Origin: Streptomyces caatingaensis
Lineage (GTDB): Bacteria; Actinomycetota; Actinomycetes; Streptomycetales; Streptomycetaceae
Reading direction: 5' to 3'
NCBI RefSeq assembly: GCF_001187435.1
Contig: NZ_LFXA01000018.1
Location: forward strand, 310,001-374,000
DNA: 64,000 nucleotides
A program made the position numbers and the translations under genes. The notes beneath the pieces were generated by a model, which searched no databases, was not told the origin of the DNA, and saw only the letters and a program-made list of their open reading frames with translations. Positions 1-7,406 of the stretch are shown here, piece after piece (within the stretch, counting starts at the first letter, position 1; every line of letters begins with the position of its first letter).

Positions 1-561
1 CCCGACGCCGGCCCCGGCGAGCTCCCCGACGCCGTCTTCGCCGACCGGCGCCTGCGGCTGCGCTACCGCCACGGCGGCACCACACGGCCACGCACCTACA
101 CCGTCGACCCCTACGGCCTCGTCGCCAAGGCGGGCGTCTGGTACCTGGTCGCCGACCACCGCGGCCGGCCCCGCCTCTTCCGCGCGGACCGCGTCGTCGC
201 CGTCACCGTCACCGCGGACGCCGTGCGCCGCCGCCCCGGCGCCGAGCTGGCCGACGTCTGGGAGACGCTGCGCCGCCAGGTCGAACAGCGCCCCACCGAC
301 ATCCTCGTCACCGCCCGCGTCCGCCGCTCCCGCCTCGACATGCTGCTGCGCCTGCGCGGCCACCAGCTGACCGGCCCCCCGACCGAGGGCGATCCCGCGA
401 CCGTCGAGTTCGCCTTCCCCGCCCCCGACGCGGCCCTGACGCTCCTCGCCTTCGGCCGCGACGTGGAAGTGCTCTCCCCGCCCGAGGTCCGCGACTCCCT
501 GGCCCGCACGGCGGCGGAGGCGGCCACCCTCTACGGCCCGCCCAACGCCCGCACCCCATGA
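1..561 (+). CDS. WYL-domain transcriptional regulator, C-terminal part
   Basis: The reading frame enters from the left edge, so only the last 186 residues are visible and the expected N-terminal helix-turn-helix is missing. A WYL-type core is recognisable: a Tyr-Thr-Val-Asp-Pro-Tyr-Gly stretch followed by Gly-Val-Trp-Tyr-Leu-Val-Ala, then a Phe-Arg-Ala-Asp-Arg segment, as in regulators that sense small ligands or nucleic acid through a WYL domain. The remaining ~110 residues match the usual WCX C-terminal extension. It ends 33 bp before a strong hairpin that would terminate it and also the tRNA gene once located opposite. Regulated targets cannot be seen. The family call is firm; the function is only general. 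Confidence 0.8.
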   Translation, partial: PDAGPGELPDAVFADRRLRLRYRHGGTTRPRTYTVDPYGLVAKAGVWYLVADHRGRPRLFRADRVVAVTVTADAVRRRPGAELADVWETLRRQVEQRPTDILVTARVRRSRLDMLLRLRGHQLTGPPTEGDPATVEFAFPAPDAALTLLAFGRDVEVLSPPEVRDSLARTAAEAATLYGPPNARTP

Positions 562-594
562 GCCCGTTGGCCCCGACGGAGCCGGACAACGCAC

Positions 595-621
595 AAGGCC
601 CAGGTCGATGACCTGGGCCTT
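595..621. terminator. Bidirectional hairpin terminator at left AICE border
   Basis: A perfect 12-bp stem (AAGGCCCAGGTC) with a GAT loop lies between the WYL gene and the tRNA-Gly 3' remnant. The same 27-bp hairpin recurs exactly at 10210-10236 beside the intact tRNA. This copy would be the native terminator of the uninterrupted tRNA gene. Confidence 0.75.
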
Positions 622-629
622 GCCGAGAA

Positions 630-671
630 GAGCGGGCGACGAGAATCGAACTCGCGCTCTGAGCTTGGGAA
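630..671. repeat. attL: 42-bp copy of tRNA-Gly(CCC) 3' end
   Basis: These 42 bp are identical to 10244-10285 and cover the T arm, acceptor strand and part of the anticodon arm of the tRNA. Identity stops after GCTTGGGAA, inside the anticodon arm. Just outside, this copy lacks an encoded CCA (it reads CTT on the tRNA strand), whereas the right copy has CCA. It is a remnant, not a tRNA gene. Confidence 0.92.
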
Positions 672-780
672 TCACGGGTCCAAACGGGCTGATTGACGCC
701 GTGACCTGGAAAAATGAAGCTTTTGAGGCTCTAGTCCAGGGGCTGCGCCTCACCGCTGTTGACCGTGGTTTACCGCGCCT

Positions 781-800
781 TCTGGTGCGCATCTGGTGCG
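781..800 (+). repeat. Paired arm-type repeats, left side
   Basis: Two adjacent copies of TCTGGTGCG (781-789 and 792-800). The same pair occurs at 10161-10180 with one mismatch in 20 bp. In the circular form the two pairs would sit on both sides of the attP core in the same orientation, as expected for integrase arm-binding sites. Confidence 0.6.
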
Positions 801-840
801 GCCTTGGTGAGCCCTCCGGCAGGAACCACAGCGGTCCTTG

Positions 841-989
841 CTCCCATCCCGTCTGCCTTCGACCCACACGTATGTGGAGCGGGCGTGGTCCATGGCGTCC
901 AGGTGGAGCGCGCCACTGTACGAACGACCTGGACGCCATGGGCCGCGTCTGCTCGGCTTGTCCTGGGTCGAAGGCAGACGGGATGGGAG
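841..989. repeat. Nested inverted repeat, possible origin structure
   Basis: The outer arms 841-866 and 964-989 are a perfect 26-bp inverted repeat. Inside, 887-904 and 927-944 pair over 17 of 18 bp around GGCGTCCAGGT. A single strand could fold into a long two-tier hairpin. This is unusual for coding DNA and fits a single-strand origin, a transfer locus or a structured RNA; the sequence does not decide which. Confidence 0.55.
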
Positions 990-1328
990 CCTCCCTACGC
1001 ACGCCACGATGCGCCGGCACCCGCAAGCGGCGCCCCCTCCCATCCCGGAGTTGGAGCGCCCCCGCCGGAGGCATCGTTCTGACCTTCACCTTTTCCGGTC
1101 CGCCGTACCAGTGGCGCGGGGCCGCCGCCGGGCTGCCCGGCGCCGTAGGCAGGCCGGGCGAGCCCGAGCGAGCGGCCCCGCGCGCCGCGCCGTGCGCGGC
1201 GGGCCTTGATGAGGTAGAGAAACCTGTAACAGCCTATGCCGGGTCTACGGGGAGAGACCCTGCTCCAGGATGTACGGGGCGGCGTCGAGTGCCATGTTAT
1301 TGATCTCCACGGGGCGCCCCAAGCCGTA

Positions 1329-2567
1329 TCAACCGAGGGAGTCAGTCCGCTCTGCAAGGGCCCGTAGTTCGTCCGATGCCGCTCGCCCGGCGACGAGCAT
1401 CAGTTCCCGAACAACTTCCCGCGCCGCAATGTGCGTATGGATCATCTCCGGGGCCAACTCCTCAGCTGCGAGTAGAGAGCTCAGGGCATCGCCGAAGTGC
1501 CGCCGCTGCGTGTGGGCTCGTCCCAAGTCCATGAGCAGACGTGCTTGCCGCTCGATAGACAAGCTGCTGGCGTCGAGACCTTCCCCGATGTCCAGAGCCT
1601 CGCCCGCGTCCCCTAGATCTACGGCTGTCGATACCGCCTGGATCTCGACATTGGTCGGTCCGAACTCCAGGTTGAAGTCATTGCGATCTTCGCCGAGCTG
1701 CTGAGCGACTTTCCGCGCATTCTCGATCTGTTTGCGGGCGGCCGACCGCTCGCCGGCTCGCGCATGCACGAGAGCAAGCATGAGATGCAACGAACCCAGT
1801 ACAGACAGATGCTGTGGCGTGGACTCGTGATCCTTGACGTAGCTCTGCAAGGCGTTCACAGCAGTGACCGTGGCATGTTCGGCCTGGTCAAGATGCTTGA
1901 GCCGTACGAACGCATGGGCAAGCCGGTAGATGCCTGCGAAAACGCCCAACGGCTCGCCGGACAGCTCGGCTTCGCGGATTGCGCGGTCTGCTGCGACCCA
2001 TGCCGCGTCCGCTTCGTTCTGCCGGACGAACGCGGCTGCGAGGGCCTGGTAGGTGCGTGCGGTCAGGCCATGCAGTTCTGCTCGGTACTCCGGAGGAGCG
2101 GTCCGAGCAGCCCGTTCGAGGCGGGGCACCAGTGGGCCCAAAGCCGCACTGAGTTCGGCGAACTGATCGGTGTGCGTAAGGTCCCAGACACGTTGGGCTG
2201 CTCCGCGCAGATCCTGCATGGTGCTCGGCCTGAAGTCCTCGCGAGGGCTGAGCAGGATGTCAATCGCCGGATGACCGGAGAGGACAAGGCGTGCTTGGTC
2301 AAGGTCATTCGTCTCGGGCTGTGCGGCCGGTCCCTGTTCGACAGGTGGGGGCGCGTCAGGTTGGAGGACCTGGAGTGGCACACCCAGACCGTCAGCAAGC
2401 AGACGGAGCACGTCAAGGCGGTTGACGGGCTGGATTCCCCGCTCTACCTGGGAAAGCCAGCTCGACGTGCGCCCGATCTCCGCTGCTAGCTCGCCCTGGG
2501 TCAAGCCGCGTTGCTTGCGTAGTTCAGCCACCCGCGCGCCGAAGATGCGCCGCTCCTCGGAACTCAC
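1329..2567 (-). CDS. XRE-family regulator with TPR-like C-terminal region
   Basis: A 412-residue protein. Residues 8-62 form a clear XRE helix-turn-helix (RVAELRKQRGLTQGELA, then SWLSQVERG). The remaining ~300 residues are a chain of amphipathic helix pairs with TPR-like spacing, no membrane segments and no catalytic motif. This architecture belongs to regulators whose helical repeats bind a ligand, peptide or partner. It overlaps the upstream monooxygenase by ATGA (translational coupling) and faces the transfer operon across a promoter with three TGCGAGT half-sites, so it is the best candidate for the element's switch, in the position of KorSA/Pra-type control in related elements. The signal it senses is unknown. 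Confidence 0.85.
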   Translation of the reverse strand: MSSEERRIFGARVAELRKQRGLTQGELAAEIGRTSSWLSQVERGIQPVNRLDVLRLLADGLGVPLQVLQPDAPPPVEQGPAAQPETNDLDQARLVLSGHPAIDILLSPREDFRPSTMQDLRGAAQRVWDLTHTDQFAELSAALGPLVPRLERAARTAPPEYRAELHGLTARTYQALAAAFVRQNEADAAWVAADRAIREAELSGEPLGVFAGIYRLAHAFVRLKHLDQAEHATVTAVNALQSYVKDHESTPQHLSVLGSLHLMLALVHARAGERSAARKQIENARKVAQQLGEDRNDFNLEFGPTNVEIQAVSTAVDLGDAGEALDIGEGLDASSLSIERQARLLMDLGRAHTQRRHFGDALSSLLAAEELAPEMIHTHIAAREVVRELMLVAGRAASDELRALAERTDSLG

Positions 2568-2884
2568 TGCCGACCTGCCACCTTCCCCGCGATCGCATCG
2601 AGGAACGTCACCTCGATACCGGCAAGGTACTGCTCGCGCTCGGTGAGGAAGCGCCTGGTGTGGGGCTGTGCCTCATGGGTGTCGAACGCGGCACGGTCGG
2701 CATACAGCTCGTAGAAGACCCTCACCAGCGGCTCACCCTCGGGCGTGTGGGTGACGTAGGTGAGCGTGCCAGGCTCGTCGGCCTTGATGCCCTCCAACGT
2801 GTGTGCGCACAGCTTGTCGAACTCCGCTGCTGCCCCCTCGTCGAGCAGCGTGAAGCGGACGACCAGGCCAAATCCCTCGCTCAT
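2564..2884 (-). CDS. ABM-family small monooxygenase (putative quinol monooxygenase)
   Basis: About 106 residues with the dimeric ferredoxin-like fold pattern of antibiotic biosynthesis monooxygenases: a short strand (LVVRFTLLDEG), a helix, then PGTLTYVTH and a late RFLTEREQYLAG helix. Such proteins oxidise quinols or aromatic compounds without a cofactor, and some are non-enzymatic. The start at 2884 is preferred over a GTG six bases upstream because GAGAGGAG lies five bases before the ATG. Its stop overlaps the regulator start, so the two form one operon. It may act on or produce the signal that the TPR-like regulator reads, but that is inference. Confidence 0.75.
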   Translation of the reverse strand: MSEGFGLVVRFTLLDEGAAAEFDKLCAHTLEGIKADEPGTLTYVTHTPEGEPLVRVFYELYADRAAFDTHEAQPHTRRFLTEREQYLAGIEVTFLDAIAGKVAGRQ

Positions 2885-2931
2885 GTGCACTCCTCTCGGT
2901 CGCAGCCAGTCTCTCAGGGCTTCAGGGTTCC

Positions 2932-2978
2932 TGCGAGTAGCAGAACTTCTTGACTCGCAATTTTTCTGCGAGTACGGT
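2932..2978 (+). promoter_or_regulatory. Transfer-operon promoter with three TGCGAGT operator half-sites
   Basis: TTGACT at 2950-2955 and TACGGT at 2973-2978 are 17 bp apart, a good housekeeping-sigma promoter pointing into the transfer genes. TGCGAGT occurs at 2932-2938, inverted at 2953-2959 and again at 2967-2973. The last two form a palindrome covering the spacer and touching both promoter boxes, so a bound repressor would block RNA polymerase. The regulator encoded divergently is the likely ligand. Confidence 0.65.
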
Positions 2979-3041
2979 CGTAGGGAAGCTGCTACCCGGC
3001 AGTGACCGGGTGGCTAACTGCGCTGCCGAGGAGGCGAGTTC

Positions 3042-3371
3042 ATGCCGTCCTTCAAGATCGACCTCTCGACCGCTGTGGTGTTCGTGGCGACGGCGCCGGT
3101 GCCGAAGGTGGTCAACAAGCAGACCGGGGAGCGGGCCGTGGACCGGGAGACGGGTGCGGGGCTGTCCGTGGTGGGTCTGCTGATCTCGGATGAGGGGGAG
3201 GGGAACCTCTACCAGGTGACCGTGCCGGAGACCGGGATCACGGAGGCGTTGACGCCGGGTACGCCGGTCTCGGTGGTCGGGCTCAAGGCGCGGGACTGGG
3301 AGAACGAGTTCAACGGGCAGAAGCGCCACGGGATTTCGTTCCGTGCCGTCGCGATCACGTCCGGGGTCTGA
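3042..3371 (+). CDS. SCO3933-family small regulatory protein of AICEs
   Basis: A 109-residue protein beginning MPSFKIDLSTAVVFVATAPV. The segment with NKQTGERAVDRETG is typical of the short proteins that precede the FtsK-like translocase in Streptomyces integrative elements and are usually annotated as SCO3933-family regulatory proteins. The start is supported by GAGGAGG seven bases upstream. It is the first gene of the transfer operon, two bases before the translocase. The biochemical role is not known to me. Confidence 0.65.
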   Translation: MPSFKIDLSTAVVFVATAPVPKVVNKQTGERAVDRETGAGLSVVGLLISDEGEGNLYQVTVPETGITEALTPGTPVSVVGLKARDWENEFNGQKRHGISFRAVAITSGV

Positions 3372-3373
3372 TC

Positions 3374-4714
3374 ATGTCGGACCTGGCCACGATCCTCGAA
3401 GCGTCCGGCGCGTTAGCCGGTGCCGGCGGCTTGGGCTATGCGAAGGTGCGTGCTCCTCGTCTGTACTGGTCGGTGGTCGGACTGCCGGTCACCTGGGGTC
3501 GGTTCACGTTCACGTACCGGTCCACGATGGATGTGTGTGGGCTGACGGTCCGGCCGTCCGCCCTCCGGGCCTTCCTGGCGCGGAACATTGCTCGTCGTCC
3601 GGACGCGCAACCGGTCCCGCCGAAGGTCCGAGCGGTCCGGGGAACCTCGACTGGCTTGCGGGTCCGTCTTCGGCTCCCGGCCGGCCTCGAACCCATGGAC
3701 GTGGCTGCCGCGTCCGAACGCCTGCGGCATGCATGGGGAGTTCACTCCGTGCGCGTCGTGGAGATCAAGCCCGGTGTGGTGGAACTGCGGATGACGGGCT
3801 ACGACGTCCTGCGTCGCGTCCGCATGCCGCGCCGGGTGCCGTCCGGGCCGATGGTGGTGCCGGTCGCGTTGCGGGACGATGGGACCGTGTTCGTGCGGGA
3901 CTACCGGCGGGTTCCTCACGCGCTGACGCTCGGGGCGAACCAGTCGGGCAAGTCGATGTATCAGCGCAATCTGATCAAGGGGCTGGCGAAGTTGCCGGTC
4001 GGTCTGATCGGTATCGACTGCAAGCGGGGCGTGGAACACAGTGCCTACATACCGAGGCTCTCCGCTCTCGCGATCACCCCGGCCGAGGCGTTGCAGCTGC
4101 TGGAAGTCCTCGTGCGTGAGATGGAATTGCGCTTCGATCTCCTCAGTGAGCATGGGGTGTCGGACCTGTGGGAGTTGTCGGAGAAGGTGCGGCCGGTGCC
4201 GCTGGTCGTCCTCGTGGATGAGGTCGCGGAACTCTTCCTCGTCGCGGCGAAGAGGGACGAAGAGCGCCGGGACCGCATGGTGACGAACATGGTCCGCCTC
4301 GCCCAACTGGCTCGTGCGGTCGGCATCTACTTGGAGTTCTGCGGGCAGCGTTTCGGATCCGAACTCGGCAAGGGCGCCACGATGCTCCGTGCCCAGCTCA
4401 CCGGCCGGGTGGTGCACCGCGTCAACGACAAGCAGACCGCCGAGATGGGGCTGGGCGACATCGCGCCGGAAGCGGTTCCCGCAGCGGCGACGATCCCGCC
4501 GGACCGGCCCGGCGTGGCGGTGGCCGGCGACTCCTCCGGCGGCTGGTCCCGCATCCGCACCCCCGAAACAACGCGGGCTGAAGCTGCATCCGCCTGCGAG
4601 AAGTACGCCCACCTGACCCCCGAGCTGCCGTTCCTGGCGCCCTTCCGGCCGGTCGTCGAATCGATCCCGGACGACGTGTCGTCGCTGGTCACACCTGACT
4701 CCGCGACCGACTGA
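3374..4714 (+). CDS. FtsK/SpoIIIE-like conjugal DNA translocase (TraSA/TraB type)
   Basis: A 446-residue ATPase that would pump double-stranded element DNA between mycelial cells. Walker A is GANQSGKS (187-194) and Walker B is VVLVDEVAE (278-286). The N-terminal ~90 residues are weakly hydrophobic and likely membrane-associated. The C-terminal part shows the FtsK-type LTGRVVHRVNDKQTAEMGLGD region. Unlike relaxase-based conjugation, this class needs a single translocase and no relaxase, and none is present. It lies two bases after the small regulatory gene and is followed by spd-type genes. The call is secure; the DNA site it recognises was not found. Confidence 0.92.
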   Translation: MSDLATILEASGALAGAGGLGYAKVRAPRLYWSVVGLPVTWGRFTFTYRSTMDVCGLTVRPSALRAFLARNIARRPDAQPVPPKVRAVRGTSTGLRVRLRLPAGLEPMDVAAASERLRHAWGVHSVRVVEIKPGVVELRMTGYDVLRRVRMPRRVPSGPMVVPVALRDDGTVFVRDYRRVPHALTLGANQSGKSMYQRNLIKGLAKLPVGLIGIDCKRGVEHSAYIPRLSALAITPAEALQLLEVLVREMELRFDLLSEHGVSDLWELSEKVRPVPLVVLVDEVAELFLVAAKRDEERRDRMVTNMVRLAQLARAVGIYLEFCGQRFGSELGKGATMLRAQLTGRVVHRVNDKQTAEMGLGDIAPEAVPAAATIPPDRPGVAVAGDSSGGWSRIRTPETTRAEAASACEKYAHLTPELPFLAPFRPVVESIPDDVSSLVTPDSATD

Positions 4715-4806
4715 CACCAGCCTCATCCCGGTCGGCGCGACCGCCTTCGCGCCACGTCCCTACCCGCCCCATGCCCAAAACGGCCCTGAGTACGAAGGAG
4801 CGATCC

Positions 4807-4998
4807 ATGGACCACTGGCAGTTCTACATCGCCATCAAGCTCGGCAACGGGATCCACACGTTCAGCGGCGACAGCTTCACCGATCACGGCACGGACCCCC
4901 GTGAACTGGTCGAGGGAACCCTGGCCGAACTGTTCAGGAAGTACCCCGACTTGAAGGCCGGGCGCGTCATCCGCTGCGACTGCCACCGGATCCGGTGA
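4807..4998 (+). CDS. Small AICE protein of unknown function
   Basis: A 63-residue protein starting MDHWQFYIAIKLGNG. The start is chosen because GAAGGAG lies six bases upstream. It ends Arg-Val-Ile-Arg-Cys-Asp-Cys-His, a possible metal-binding tail. No family is recognised. Its stop overlaps a possible GTG start of the next gene, so it is co-transcribed with the transfer genes. Confidence 0.6.
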   Translation: MDHWQFYIAIKLGNGIHTFSGDSFTDHGTDPRELVEGTLAELFRKYPDLKAGRVIRCDCHRIR

Positions 4999-5003
4999 CC
5001 CCC

Positions 5004-5207
5004 ATGGCCACCGCCCGTAAGACTGCTGCCCGCCGCTCCTCAACCGGCGCCAAGCCCGCTGCCGCGAAGAAGTGCCCGACGTGCAAGGGGGAGGGAACGG
5101 TGACCTTCCCGGTCATGGTCGGCCGACGCGGCCGCCAGCGCGAAGTAGCTCAGCAGGAGGGCCTGTGTCCCACCTGCCTCGGCTCCGGCGAAGCCTCCAC
5201 CACCTGA
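5004..5207 (+). CDS. Small zinc-ribbon protein with two CxxCxGxG motifs
   Basis: About 67 residues: a Lys/Arg/Ala-rich N-terminus, then CPTCKGEG and CPTCLGSG about 25 residues apart, the DnaJ-type cysteine-rich pattern. A GTG at 4995 is an alternative start that would overlap the preceding stop. The basic tail plus zinc ribbon suggests nucleic-acid or protein binding. It is the first of several tiny cysteine-rich proteins in this element. Confidence 0.6.
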   Translation: MATARKTAARRSSTGAKPAAAKKCPTCKGEGTVTFPVMVGRRGRQREVAQQEGLCPTCLGSGEASTT

Positions 5208-5279
5208 TCGACGACCGGTCCGGGCGGCTGACCGTGCGCCGCCCGGCACCGGCCACCACCTCGAAGGAGGTGACCGACC

Positions 5280-5945
5280 ATGCTCCGCACCATCCGCTTC
5301 GACGCCGTACTCGTCCAAGCCGTGATCGCAGGGGCGCTGTCCTTCGCCCACCTGCACGACATCGCCCAAGCCGCAGGTCAAGACGGCTGGAAAGCCTGGG
5401 CCTACCCGATCAGCGTCGATCTCCTGCTTGTTGCAGCCTGGCGACGCATGCGCACCTTGCAGGCCAACGGCGAACCAGCGCGAGCGGCATGGACCTGGTT
5501 CGTCATCGCCCTGAGCGCGTCACTCGGCGCCAACGTCGCCACGGCCGGACTCCTCGACCTGCACCACGTCCCCGCCATCCTGCGCATTCTCGTCGCCGGT
5601 TGGCCCGCCCTCGCCTTCCTCGGCGGAACCCTCCTCGTCCACGCCCCGACAACCCTGCCCGGCCAACCGGATCCGGTCGAGGCGCAAGCGGCCGAAGAGC
5701 CCGTTCCCCCGGTCGTGATCGAGCGAGAGCCGCCCCCGGAGGCAACGCCTCAACTGGAGCCCTCGGCACCGGAATCAGGCGCTGATCCGCTCCCGGCGGT
5801 GCCGGCCGCGCTGGTTGAACACGCCCGCAAGGTCGCCGAAGTCCACCATGCCCGCACTGGCAGCCCGATCGATACCGCCACCCTCCGTGCCCGCCTCGGC
5901 GTCACACCTGCCTTGGCCGAGGCGATCGCTGCCCAACTCGCCTGA
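5280..5945 (+). CDS. SpdB-like DUF2637 membrane spread protein
   Basis: A 221-residue protein with about four hydrophobic segments in residues 8-125 (for example AVIAGALSFAHLHDIA and WTWFVIALSASLGANVATA), as in DUF2637 proteins of actinomycete plasmids. The C-terminal half is Pro/Glu-rich and ends in a small helical domain (TATLRARLGVTPALAEAIA) resembling a DNA-binding helix pair. SpdB proteins spread transferred DNA along the mycelium after septal transfer. An excellent ribosome site (GAAGGAGGTGA) precedes the start. Confidence 0.82.
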   Translation: MLRTIRFDAVLVQAVIAGALSFAHLHDIAQAAGQDGWKAWAYPISVDLLLVAAWRRMRTLQANGEPARAAWTWFVIALSASLGANVATAGLLDLHHVPAILRILVAGWPALAFLGGTLLVHAPTTLPGQPDPVEAQAAEEPVPPVVIEREPPPEATPQLEPSAPESGADPLPAVPAALVEHARKVAEVHHARTGSPIDTATLRARLGVTPALAEAIAAQLA

Positions 5946-5958
5946 GAGGAAGCCGAAC

Positions 5959-6147
5959 ATGCCGCGACCGCATCGATTCCACGATGTGATCCGCCTCGGA
6001 CCCGTCCAGGTTGGCACCCACTACGACAGCCGGGGCCGCGCCAAGTACACGGCCGCCTGCACGGCCCCCGGCTGCGGATTCTCCGGCGACTACCCCGACC
6101 GCTCCGGCGCCGAACTCGCCGCCCGCACCCACCACTGCCCCGCCTGA
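5959..6147 (+). CDS. Mobile element transfer protein (small, Cys/His)
   Basis: A 62-residue protein containing RFHDVIRLGPVQVGTHYD, then CTAPGCGFSGDY and a final RTHHC. This matches the short 'mobile element transfer protein' family found beside spd genes in Streptomyces AICEs. The Cys and His residues could bind one zinc ion. The start is the ATG after GAGGAAGCCGAAC. It sits 13 bases after spdB and 18 before spdD. Confidence 0.7.
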   Translation: MPRPHRFHDVIRLGPVQVGTHYDSRGRAKYTAACTAPGCGFSGDYPDRSGAELAARTHHCPA

Positions 6148-6165
6148 CCGCGAAAGGAGAACCCC

Positions 6166-6495
6166 GTGGTGTTCCGACCCAAGTACCCGCCGGTGACCAC
6201 CTACACGACCCCGTCCGCCTCCAGCGCGCCGACCACATCTGCGTCTGCTGAGCACATCTCGTGTGCGTGCCAGCACACCCCGCCCGCACCGGCCCCCGCA
6301 CCGGCTTTGACCGGCACGACCGTTCGCCTCACCCCGACTGCCCTCGTCGCTGTCGTCGGCGGTGGCGCTGCCGTCGTGCTCGTCGTCGGCGCGGTCCTCG
6401 TCTCGCTCCTCCTCGCCGTCGCCATCACCGCCACCTCCGTGGCCGTGTGCGCCGTCGTCCTCCGCTCCCTCCTCAACCAGCAGAAAGGCCACTGA
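6166..6495 (+). CDS. SpdD-like membrane spread protein
   Basis: A 109-residue protein with a Pro/Thr/Ser/Ala-rich N-terminus followed by one long, very hydrophobic stretch (roughly 58-98, ALVAVVGGGAAVVLVVGAVL and beyond) that could form two membrane passes. This composition and place in the operon match SpdD proteins of pSAM2-like elements. Translation starts at GTG after AAAGGAGAA. It probably works with the SpdB-like protein in intramycelial spread. Confidence 0.7.
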   Translation: MVFRPKYPPVTTYTTPSASSAPTTSASAEHISCACQHTPPAPAPAPALTGTTVRLTPTALVAVVGGGAAVVLVVGAVLVSLLLAVAITATSVAVCAVVLRSLLNQQKGH

Positions 6496-6496
6496 C

Positions 6497-6682
6497 ATGG
6501 GCATCTTCAGCAAGCGCTCCGAGATCGACCACGACGAACGAGACCGTCAGATCCAGGAAGCCAAGCGCGAAGGCGTGCGCCGTCTGAACGAGATCGCCGA
6601 CCGCATCGACAACGGCACCGCCACGCGCGAAGACAAGCGCGTCTTCAACGCCTCCCGCACGCGCTCCGGCCGCGTCAAGTAA
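6497..6682 (+). CDS. Small charged AICE protein, unknown
   Basis: A 61-residue, strongly charged and probably helical protein: MGIFSKRSEIDHDERDRQ onward, ending in a basic tail. It starts two bases after the spdD stop. Its beginning resembles that of the 85-residue protein at 7149 (MGLFSRKESDAERE), so the two may be diverged paralogues. No function is recognised. Confidence 0.6.
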   Translation: MGIFSKRSEIDHDERDRQIQEAKREGVRRLNEIADRIDNGTATREDKRVFNASRTRSGRVK

Positions 6683-6688
6683 CACCCT

Positions 6689-6725
6689 CCGGGGCGGCCT
6701 TCTCGCCAAAGATCCGCCGCCCCGG
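6689..6725 (+). terminator. Intra-operon hairpin between spread and replication genes
   Basis: A perfect 10-bp stem (CCGGGGCGGC) with a 17-base loop lies 7 bp after the small charged protein gene. It could end or attenuate the transfer transcript before the second block of small genes and rep. There is no U tract. Confidence 0.5.
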
Positions 6726-6775
6726 ACGGCTCCACCACTTCCAGATCCAACGGACCCGAAAGGGACAGCATCATC

Positions 6776-6964
6776 ATGCCCGAGACCACCTATGCCCGCT
6801 TACGCCGCTGCCACGACTGCGACGGCTTCCCCACCGTCGCCGTCACCATCGGCACGCGGGCCCCCGACGGCACCCGCGAAACCGTCACTGTTGCCTGTCC
6901 CGCGTGTCGCGGCACTGGCAACGCAGCCCCGGCACGAACCGCCCTCACCAGGGTGAGGGGCTGA
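6776..6964 (+). CDS. Small four-cysteine zinc-ribbon protein
   Basis: A 62-residue protein with CHDCDGFPT and CPACRGTG, a split zinc ribbon like the one encoded at 5004. The start ATG is preceded by AAAGGGACAG. It begins the second block of small genes, after the hairpin. No function is recognised beyond likely metal binding. Confidence 0.55.
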   Translation: MPETTYARLRRCHDCDGFPTVAVTIGTRAPDGTRETVTVACPACRGTGNAAPARTALTRVRG

Positions 6965-6969
6965 TCGCC

Positions 6970-7149
6970 GTGGCGCTTCTCAACTGGCGGGACGCCAAGC
7001 ACTTCGATCGCTTCAACGACGAACCGTGCGTGATCTGCGGCAAGCCCACCCCCATGCGCTCCGACCATGGCAAGCCCGTCCACAAGGTCTGCGCCGAAGC
7101 CTGGCTCGACGCTCACACGACCGCTCCCACCGACGGGAGGAACCGCTGA
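6970..7149 (+). CDS. Small Cys/His protein, unknown
   Basis: A 59-residue protein starting at GTG, with CVICGKPTPMRSDHGKPVHK followed by VCAEAW: four zinc-ligand candidates in a treble-clef-like order. The GTG is chosen because GGTGAGGGG lies upstream and spacing to the previous stop is short. Its TGA overlaps the ATG of the next gene. Confidence 0.55.
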   Translation: MALLNWRDAKHFDRFNDEPCVICGKPTPMRSDHGKPVHKVCAEAWLDAHTTAPTDGRNR

Positions 7150-7406
7150 TGGGCCTCTTCTCCCGCAAGGAAAGCGACGCCGAACGCGAACTCCGCGAAG
7201 AGGTAGAGCGCGAGAACCAGATCGACCGCGTCATGGGGGCGGCCATCGACCGGGCCAAGCGCGACGGCAGTGACCTTCTCCGAGCACGCTACGCCCACGC
7301 CAAGTACGACACCCACCGCAGTAAGCCCGAAAAGCCCACCGGGCGTGGCCAGTCCGGGCCCTCCTGCGACAACGCCAACGACCACCGACAGGGGCGACGC
7401 TGGTGA
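7149..7406 (+). CDS. Small charged helical protein, unknown
   Basis: An 85-residue protein beginning MGLFSRKESDAERELREE, with a charged helical half and a Pro/Gly/Arg-rich tail. It overlaps the upstream stop (TGATG) and the rep start, so translation of the small genes and rep is coupled. Its similarity to the 61-residue protein at 6497 suggests duplication. The function is unknown. Confidence 0.55.
   Translation: MGLFSRKESDAERELREEVERENQIDRVMGAAIDRAKRDGSDLLRARYAHAKYDTHRSKPEKPTGRGQSGPSCDNANDHRQGRRW

Larger units (their letters stand above)
672..1328. other. Non-coding left arm of the AICE
   Basis: About 650 bp without a convincing gene; the open frames here have no ribosome site or recognisable protein. 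It holds two direct repeats near 781-800, shared with the right end of the element, and a nested inverted repeat at 841-989. A further copy of CTCCCATCCCG lies at 1037-1047. Likely roles are integrase arm binding and a replication or transfer origin. Confidence 0.6.

Noticed and set aside
630..671. Possible second tRNA-Gly(CCC)
   Set aside because: Only the 3' 42 bases are present; the D arm and 5' acceptor strand are missing.
608..1303. 231-codon open frame on the plus strand through the left AICE arm
   Set aside because: It runs through the tRNA remnant and the inverted repeats, has no ribosome site, and its protein shows no family or sensible composition.
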